DNA from: Symsagittifera roscoffensis
Taxonomy: Eukaryota; Xenacoelomorpha; Acoela; Convolutidae
DNA length: 64,000 bases
Direction of reading: 5' to 3'
Assembly (NCBI RefSeq): GCF_963678635.1
Contig: NC_087063.1
Location: 53,027,074-53,091,073 of the forward strand
Under the pieces are notes generated by a model. That model was given only the letters and a program-made list of their open reading frames with translations, was not told the origin of the DNA and did not search any database. Every line of letters begins with the position of its first letter. Position 1 is the first letter of the stretch. A program made the translations under genes and the position numbers. Shown here piece after piece: positions 56,723 through 64,000 of this stretch.

Positions 56723-57350
56723 ACCGCGAGCCTCTGAAGACCGCCAGTCAGTTTCAACCAATCAAACGCAACAACCACCATCACAATCTCTATGAAGTGA
56801 TACCATCTGTATTTGTGCACTTTTAGCCATGCACCGTTCAGTTGTCTATTTGGGCCAGACCGTTGATTCAAAACTTTGTTTAAAACCACCCAGCATTATG
56901 TACGTTAAACGAAATCCAAAATTCTGCATCTCTCAGGCTGTCGCGTCTGGCAAACTTACTTATTCTTCTGCCCTCTGACTTTGAGTGGCAGCAAAACTCG
57001 AAGTTTTCTCATATCTATGGTAAACAATATTGGTCTTATGAAATCAGGGAAGACTGACTTCGGCACCTAACCACGTTCCCTCTATTTAGTCTCTCTTGTC
57101 TCTGTAGAGGAGTCTCCCAAGAAATTACGAACACTGTTTTCTCGTTGAAAAGCTGCTAAGCTCTTTTCGTTCGAAGAGGACCGATGGTTTTAGCATTTCC
57201 GAGTGCCAAATAGTTGTCGAAGAAAACTTTAATTTTGCAAAATTAAACAAATACAACAAAAGCATTGCCCAATGAGGATTATTGGCAGTTAACGGCTTCA
57301 AAAAAAAAATTTTGAACAAAACTTATTGAAAACCAATTTTTTCTTCAAAT

Positions 57351-57640
57351 CGCCCGTTTACGCTGAATGAGTCAGACATTGTGCACGAACGAATCAATCG
57401 TTATGGTGTCTTCGTTGTTTTCAACACACCAGAAGATTACGAATTGACATCGCTCAAAACTCTCTGCTCTTTAAACTCGTTTTTTGCGACTGTCCAACTA
57501 TTGCAAACTATATGAAACCTGACGACGACACTTCCAGCAGAACTGGAAAAGTAGACGCAGAAGTTACCAAGCCACAGACGAAGTGGACAAGAGAAACCCT
57601 CGTCTCCGAGTCAAAAGGACTACCAGCAAACTGTCAGCCT
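57351..57640 (+). pseudogene. GT31-like unit, frameshifted, long type
   Basis: Like the unit at 52867, with CTGCTCTTTAAACTCG and an ACTTCCAGC variant in place of ACTTACAGC. Confidence 0.5.
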
Positions 57641-58539
57641 AAGACAGTGTGCCTCTGAAGACCGCCAGTCAGGTTCAACCAAACCAAATCAACAACTACC
57701 ATCACAATCCCTATGAAGTAATACCATCCGTATTTGCGCACTTTTAGCCATGCACCGTTCAGTTGTCTATTTGGGCTAGACCGTTGATTCAACACTTAAT
57801 TTAAAACTGCCCAGCATTGTGTTGGCTTTAACGGCAACAGTGCCAATTTTAACTTTTCACTACCTTGTTTGGGGCGGCCCGAGATTTTTGGCTTGGATCG
57901 TGCATGCAAGTTTAAATTGATTGGAAAGCGGTCATAAAAAATGCTCACTGACGGTTGCACAAGGTCCAATAACCAAACAAAGTATGAAAAACCTAGCAAT
58001 TGTTGAGAGCATTACTGTAAATTATTAGACGAAAAAAAATGGAATTGTTGAGAGAGGCACACATCTTCTTCAAACAACTGGGTGAAGCAAACAATTAGTC
58101 CATAAACAATGGTGGGAAGGTTTCAGCAAAAATTGAATTATTATGTCATCACGTATCCGTTCTCCAAATTTGCGCTTCTTTTTTTTTCATCTGATTTTGC
58201 CAAAATTTTAGCGGAGCTGAGGGAGTTTTTTAGTTTTAAGAAACGTATTAAAGCTAACTATGCCCTGGATTTCTCGCAATATCAAGTATGAACAAAGTGC
58301 ATGCACCTAAACTACTGCATCCACTCCTTGAAAAGGTGCTAAACTCTTTACGTTCAAAGAGGACCGATGGTTTTAGCATTTCCGAGCGCCAAAAAATTGT
58401 CGAGAAAACCTTAAGTTTTGCAAAACCAAACAAATACAACGAAAGCATTGCCCAATGAGGATTATTGGCAGTTAACGGCTTCAAAAAAAAACATTTTGAA
58501 CATGAAAAAACTTATTGAAAACCAATTTTTTCTTCAAAT

Positions 58540-58836
58540 CGCCCGTTTACGCTGAGTGAGTCAGACATTGTGCACGAACAAATCAATCGTTATGGTGTCT
58601 TTATTGTCTTCAACACACCAGAAGATTACGAATTGACATCGCTCAAAACTCTGCGCTTTAAACTCGTTTTTTGCTACTGTCCAACTATTGCAAACTATAT
58701 GAAACCTGACGACGACAGAACTGGAAAAGTAGACGCAGAAGTTACCAAGCCACAGACGAAGTGGACAAGAGAAACCCTCGTCTCCGAGTCCAAAGGACTA
58801 CCGGCAAACTGTCAGCCTAAGACAGTGTGCCTCTGA
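58540..58836 (+). pseudogene. GT31-like unit with frame restored by a second deletion
   Basis: Carries the one-base CTTTAAACTCG lesion but also lacks two bases just upstream (AAAACTCTGCGC for AAAACTCTCTGCGC), so the frame is regained: SLKTLRFKLVFCYCPTIANY then MKPDDDRTGKVDAEV. Nine bases (ACTTACAGC) are deleted in frame after DDD. Open to the stop at 58834. Confidence 0.5.
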
Positions 58837-59641
58837 AGACCGCCAGTCAGGTTCAACCAAACCAACGCAACAACTACCATCACAATCCCTATGAAGTAAA
58901 ACCATCCGTATTTGTGCACTTTTAGCCATGCACCGTTCAGTTGTCTATTTGGGCTAGACCGTTGATTCAACACTTAATTTAAAACTGCCCAGCATTGTGT
59001 TGGCTTTTACGGCAACAGTGCCAATTTTAACTTTTCACTACCTTGTTACGGGCGACCCGAGATTTATGGCTTGGGTCGTGCATGCAAGTTTACTTTGATT
59101 GGAAAGCGGACATAAAAAATGCTCACTGACGGACGCACAAGGTTCAATAACCAAACAAAGTATGAAAAACCTGGCAATTTTTGAGAGCATTACTGTAAAT
59201 TATTAGACGAAAAAAAAATGGAATTGTTGAGAGAGGCACACATCTTCTTCAAACAACTGGGTGAAGCAAACAATTAGTCCATAAACAATGGTGGGAAGGT
59301 TTCAGCAAAAATTGAATTATAATTTCATCACGTATCCGTTCTCCAAATTTGCGCTTCTTTTTTTCATCTGATTTTGCCAAGATTTTAGCGGAGCTGAGGG
59401 AGTTTTTTAGTTTTAAGAAACGTATTAAAGCTAACTATGCCCCGGATATCTCGCAATATCAAGTATGAACAAAGTTCATGCACCCAAACTACTGCATCCA
59501 CTCCTTGAAAAGGTGCTAAGCTCTTTTCGTTCAAAGAGGACCGATGGTTTTAGCATTTCCGAGCGCCAAAAAATTGTCGAAAAAACCTTTAGTTTTGCAA
59601 AAGCAAACAAATACAACGAAAGCATTGCCCAATGAGGATTA

Positions 59642-60010
59642 TTGGCAGTTAATGTCTTCAAAAAAAATATTTTGAACATAAAAAAACTTATTGAAAACCA
59701 ATTTTTTTCTTCAAATCGCCCGTTTACGCTGAATGAGTCAGACATTGTGCACGAACAAATCAATCGTTCTGGTGACTTCATTGTCTTCAACACGCCAGAA
59801 GGTTACGAATTGACATCGCTCAAAGCTCTCTCAGCTAAGAAACTCGCTTTTTGCTACTGTCCAACTACTGCAAACTTTATGAAACCTGACGACGACACTT
59901 ACAGCAGAATTGGAAAAGTAGACGCAGAACTTACCAAGCCACAGAACGAAGTGGACAAGATAAACCCTCGTCTCCGAGTCAAGTGGACTACCGGCCAAGT
60001 GTCAGCCTAA
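59642..60010 (+). pseudogene. GT31-like unit, longest open frame of a short unit
   Basis: Open for 122 codons, including an upstream segment KKNILNIKKLIENQFFSSNR that joins in frame because the T run before TCTTCAAAT has seven T. Then SDIVHEQINRSGDFIVF, YELTSLKALSAKKLAFCYCP and TTANFMKPDDDTYSRIGK, ending GQVSA. Confidence 0.5.
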
Positions 60011-60649
60011 GACCGCGAGCCTCTGAAGACCGCCAGTCAGTTTCAACCAATCCAACGCAACAACCACCATCACAATCTCTATGAAGTGATACCATCTGTA
60101 TTTGTGCACTTTTAGCCATGCACCGTTCAGTTGTCTATTTGGGCCAGACCGTTGATTCAAAACTTAGTTTAAAACCACCCAGCATTGTGTACGTCAAACG
60201 AAATTCAAGATTCTGCATCTCTCAGGCTGTCGCGTCTGGCAAACTTACTTCTTCTTCTGCCCTCTGTCTTTGAGTGGCAGCAAAACTCGAAGTTTTCTCA
60301 TCTCTATGGTAAACAATATTGGTCTTATGAAATCAGTGAAGACTGACTTCGGCACCCAAACCACGTTCCTTCTATTTAGTCTCACTTGTCTCTGTAGAGG
60401 AGTCTCCCCAGGAATTATGAACACTGTTTTCTCGTTGAAAAGGTGCTAAGCTCTTTTCGTTCGAAGAGGACCGATAGTTTTAGCAATTCCGAGTGCCAAA
60501 TAGTTGTCGAAGAAAACTTTAATTTTGCAAAAGCAAACAAATACAACGAAAGCATTGCCCAGTGAGGATTATTGGCAGTTAACGGCTTCAAAAAAAAACA
60601 TTTTGAACATGAAAAAACTTATTGAAAACCAATTTTTTCTTCAAATCGC

Positions 60650-60940
60650 CCGTTTACGCTGAATGAGTCAGACATTGTGCACGAACAAATCAATCGTTAT
60701 GGTGACTTCATTGTCTTCAACACACCAGAAGATTACGAATTGACATCGCTCAAAACTCTCTGTGCTAAGAAACTCGTTTTTTGCTACTGTCCAACTATTG
60801 CAAGCTTTATGAAACCTGACGACGACAATTACAGCAGAACTGGAAAAGTAGACACACAACTTACCAAGCCACAGAACGAAGTGGACAAGAGAAACCCTCG
60901 TCTCCGAGTCAAAAGGACTACCGGCCAAGTGTCAGACTAA
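60650..60940 (+). pseudogene. GT31-like unit, open frame, long type
   Basis: NRYGDFIVFNTPEDYELTSL, AKKLVFCYCPTIASFMKPDD, DNYSRTGKVDTQLTK, ending GQVSD. All GT31-like positions are present in this copy. Confidence 0.5.
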
Positions 60941-61740
60941 GACCGTGTGCCTCTGAAGACCGCCAGTCAGGTTCAACCAATCCAACGCAACAACCACCAT
61001 CACAATCCCTATGAAAAGATACCATCCGTATTTGTGCACTTTTAGCTATGCGCCGTTCAGTTGTCTATTTGGGCTAGACCGTTGATTGAACACTCGGTTT
61101 AAAACTGCCCAGCATTGCTTTGGCTTTTACGGCGACAGTGCCACTTTTATTTTTTCACTACCTTGTTTCGGGCGACCCGAGATTTGTGGCTCGGGTCGTG
61201 CATGCAAGTTGATTTTGATGGGAAAGCGGTCACAAAAAATGCTCACTGACGGACGCACAATGTCCAAAAACCGAACAAAGGATGAAAAACCTGGCAAGTT
61301 TTCAAGATTATTGCCATAAAATAAATTGGAATTGTTGAGAGAGGAACAGAGCTTCTTCAAAAAGCTGGGCGAAGCAAGCAACTAGTCCATAAAAATGGTG
61401 AGAAAGTTTCAGAAAAAATTGAATTATAATCTCATCACGTATCGTTCACCAAAATTGCGCTTGTTTTTTTTAATCAGATTTCGCCAAAACTTAAGAGGAG
61501 TTTTTTTTAGTTTTAAAAAAAGTGTATGAAACCTAACTATGCCCTCGATATCTCGTAAAATCAAGTATGAACAAAGTGCATGCATCCAAACCACTGCATC
61601 CACTCGTTGAAAAAGTGCTAGGCTCTTTTCGTTCGAAGAGGACCGATGGTTTTAGCATTTCCAAGTGCCAAATAGTTGTCGAAGAAACCTTAAGTTTTGC
61701 AAAAAAAAAATAGAACAAAAGCATTGCTCAATGAGGATTA

Positions 61741-62113
61741 TTGGCAATTAACGGCTGCAAAAAGAAAAACATTTTGAACCTGAAAAAAATTGATGTAAAC
61801 CTACTTTTTGTTTTAAATCGCCCGTTTACTCTGAATGAGCCAGACATTGTGCACGAACAAATCAATCGTTATGGTGACTTCATTGTCTTCAACACACCAG
61901 AAGACTACAAATTGACATCGCTCAAAAATCTCAGCGCTAAGAAACTCGTTTTTTTGCTTCTATCCAACTTTTGCAAACTTTATGAAACCTGACGAGGACA
62001 ATTACAGCAGAATTGGAAAAGAAGACGCAGAACTTACCAAGCCACAGAACGAAGTGGACAAGAGAAACCCTCATGTCCGAGTCAAGTGGACTACCGGCCA
62101 AGTGTCAGCCTAA
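61741..62113 (+). pseudogene. GT31-like unit, frameshifted, long type
   Basis: Starts with an open ATG-less segment including VLNRPFTLNEPDIVHEQINR and YGDFIVFNTPEDYKL. An extra T in CTCGTTTTTTTGCTTC breaks the frame before the C-P box; the DDD-equivalent reads DEDNYSRIG (a D-E-D change). Confidence 0.5.
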
Positions 62114-62941
62114 GACCGCGAGCCTCTGAAGACCGCCAGGCAGGTTCAACCGATCCAACTCAACAACCACCATCACAAAATCTATGAAGTGATACCCTCT
62201 GTATTTGGGCACTTTTAATCATGCACCGTTGGGCCAGACCGTTGTTTCAAAACTTTGTTTAAAACTACCCAGCATTGTGTTGGCTTTTACGGCGACAGTG
62301 CCATTTTTATTTTTTCACTACCTTGTTTCGGGCTACCCGAGATTTGTGGCTCGGGTCGTGCATGCAAGTTTATTTTGATGGGAAAGCGGTCACAAAAAAT
62401 GCTCACTGACGGACGCACAATGTCCAAAAACCCAACAAAGGATGAAAAACCTGGCAAGTTTTAAGACTATTGCTGTAAAACAAGACCCAAAATAAATCGG
62501 AATTGTTGAGAGAGGCACACAGCTTCTTTAAAAAGCTGGGCGAAGCAAGCAACTAGTCAATAAAAAATGGTTTCAGCAAAAATTGAATTATAATTTCTGA
62601 ACTTATCCGTTCTCCAAATTTGCGCTTCTTTTTTTCATCTGATTTTGCCAACATTTTAGCGGAGCTGAGGGAGTTTTTAAGTTTTAAGAATGTATTAAAG
62701 CCAACTATGCCCTGGATATCTCGCAATATCAAGTAACAACAAAGTGCATGCACCCAAACTACTGCATCCACTCGTTGAAAAGGTGCTAAGCTCTTTTCGT
62801 TCGAAGAGGACCGATGGTTTTAGCATTTCCGAGCGCCAAATAAATGTCGAAGAAACCTTTAGTTTTGCAAAAGCAAACATACAACGAAAGCATTGCCCAA
62901 TGAGGATTATTACCAGTTAACGGCTTCAAAAAAAAAACATT

Positions 62942-63355
62942 TTGAACATGAAAAAATCTATTGAAAACCTAATTTTTTTTGCATTAAATCGCCCGTTTAC
63001 GCTGAATCAATCAGACATTGTGCACAAACAAATCAATCGTTATGGTGACTTCATTGTCTTCAACACGCCAGAAGGTTACGAATTGACATCGCTCAAAGCT
63101 CTCTCAGCTAAGAAACTCGCTTTTTGCTACTGTCCAACTACTGTAAACTTTATGAAACCTGACGATGACACTTACAGCAGAATTGGAAAAGAAGACGCAG
63201 AACTTACCAAGCCACAGAACGAAGTGGACAAGAGAAACCCGTTTCCGAGTCAAGTGGACTACCGGCCAAGTGTCAGCCTAAGACCGCGAGCCTCTGAAGA
63301 CCGCCAGTCAGGTTCAACCGATCCAACGCAACAACCACCATCACAAAACCTATGA
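62942..63355 (+). pseudogene. GT31-like unit, longest open frame of the array
   Basis: Open for 137 codons: ALNRPFTLNQSDIVHKQINR, YGDFIVFNTPEGYELTSLKA, FCYCPTTVNFMKPDDDTYSR. A two-base loss at AACCCGTTTCCGAG changes the C-terminus after DKRNP. Long unit, cut by the window edge downstream. Confidence 0.5.
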
Positions 63356-64000
63356 AGTGATACCCTCTGTATTTGGGCACTTTTCATCATGCACTGTTCA
63401 GTTGTCTAATTGAACCAGACCTTTGTTTCAAAACTTTGTTTAAAACTGCTCAGCATTGTGTTGGCTTTAACGGCGACAGTGCCATTTTTATTTTTTCACT
63501 GCCTTGTTTCGGGCGACCCGAGATTTTTGGCTCTGATCGTGCATGCAAGTTTATTTTGATAAGAAAGCGGTCAAAAAAAATGCTCACTGACGGACGTACA
63601 ATGTCCAAAAACCCAACAAAGGATGAAAAACCTGGCAAGTTTTAAGATCATTGCTGTAAAGTAAGACCAAAATAAATCGGAATTGTTGAGAGAGGCACAC
63701 AGCTTCTTTAAAAAGCTGGGCCAAGCAAGCAACTAGTCCATAAAAACGGTGAGATTTCAGAAAAAATTGAATTATAATCTCATCACGTACCGTTCACCAA
63801 AATTGCGCTACTTTTTTATCTGATTTCGCCAAAACTTAGGAGGAGTTTTTTAGTTTTAAGAAAAGTGTATGAAACCTAACTATGCCCTCGATATCTTGTA
63901 AAATCAAGTATGAACAAAGTGCATGCACCCAAACCACTGTATCCACTCCTTGAAAAGGAGCTAAGCTCTTTTCGTTCGAAGATGACCGATGGTTTTAGCA

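Larger units (their letters stand above)
46740..64000 (+). repeat. GT31-derived tandem array with short and long units
   Basis: Using CGCCCGTTTACGCTGAATGA as anchor, units start at 47820, 48751, 49675, 50857, 51786, 51942, 52867, 54056, 55243, 56429, 57351, 58540, 59717, 60647, 61819 and 62990. Spacing is either 922-931 bp (short) or 1171-1189 bp (long), plus one 156 bp partial duplication at 51786. Short units have AAAACC(G/A)CCCAGCATTGTGTA, GCATCTCTCAGGCTGTCGC and GTAGAGGAGTCTCCC in the middle; long units have CAGTGCCA(C/A)TTTTA, TTTCGGGCGACCCGAGATTT and GAATTATAATTTCATCACG. Both share the GT31-like piece and the ACGAGG-type 3' part. The array is cut by the right window edge. Nearby units are very similar, so homogenisation is recent. 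Confidence 0.95.

Noticed and set aside
53770-59793. Minus-strand ORFs with LTANNPHWAM and FERKELSTFSRSGCSSLGA
   Set aside because: Antisense shadows of the unit upstream of the GT31 piece; they recur only because the unit does.
61086-63645. Repeated 69-90 codon ORFs in the long-unit middle (GDSAIFIFSLPCFGRPEI type)
   Set aside because: Present in several units and on both strands in overlapping frames, but no known family and no consistent start; considered repeat-derived.

Overview
The window reads as AT-rich eukaryotic, most likely invertebrate animal, DNA. It holds no intact housekeeping gene, no operon and no bacterial signal. It is built from tandem repeats, foldback elements, decayed mobile elements and a few exon-like islands. 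Support for an animal host comes from a Ty3/gypsy-type retroelement with an env-like third gene, transposon or virus-like family B DNA polymerases, a glycosyltransferase-derived repeat and a short TTAGGG-type stretch. The species cannot be named from sequence alone; a cnidarian is only a guess from the polymerase type.

Layout. (1) 1-4580: about 13 head-to-tail copies of a ~360 bp satellite. (2) 4.6-8.4 kb: AT-rich spacer with direct repeats, paired hairpins, a telomere-like run, a cluster of an AACCGCTCAA-type motif in both orientations, and a small exon-like ORF with one membrane segment at 8099-8365. (3) 8.46-26.2 kb: a segment bracketed by ~400 bp inverted repeats. It contains a gag-protease-RT-RNase H-integrase-ORF3-env retroelement (10.6-23.9 kb, + strand, A-rich and G-poor), broken by many single stop codons and several frameshifts. 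A 0.7 kb foldback (24.25-24.97 kb) and an exon-like fragment on the minus strand lie near its right end. (4) 26.2-33.7 kb: mostly non-coding, with small hairpins, short tandem repeats and a ~0.7 kb foldback element (32.87-33.58 kb). (5) 33.7-64 kb: one repeat province whose units carry a piece of a family GT31 (beta-1,3-galactosyltransferase-like) gene. It starts as diverged copies (33.7-37.5 kb and 44.3-46.7 kb, sharing ~2.4 kb) and becomes a young tandem array from 46.7 kb to the right edge, with short (~925 bp) and long (~1180 bp) units interspersed. Between the diverged copies lie two different decayed family B DNA polymerases (38.0-39.2 and 39.4-43.7 kb).

How the parts relate. The retroelement genes would have formed one provirus-like unit: capsid protein, protease, reverse transcriptase/RNase H, integrase and a membrane glycoprotein. 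The second polymerase carries zinc fingers, an OTU-like segment, a 3'-5' exonuclease and the palm motifs, and looks like the replicase of a large self-replicating DNA element inserted among the GT31-like repeats. None of these is intact here. The most unusual observations are the amplification of a galactosyltransferase exon as a two-length satellite, and a hairpin conserved by paired base changes in the two arms of the inverted repeat that flanks the retroelement.
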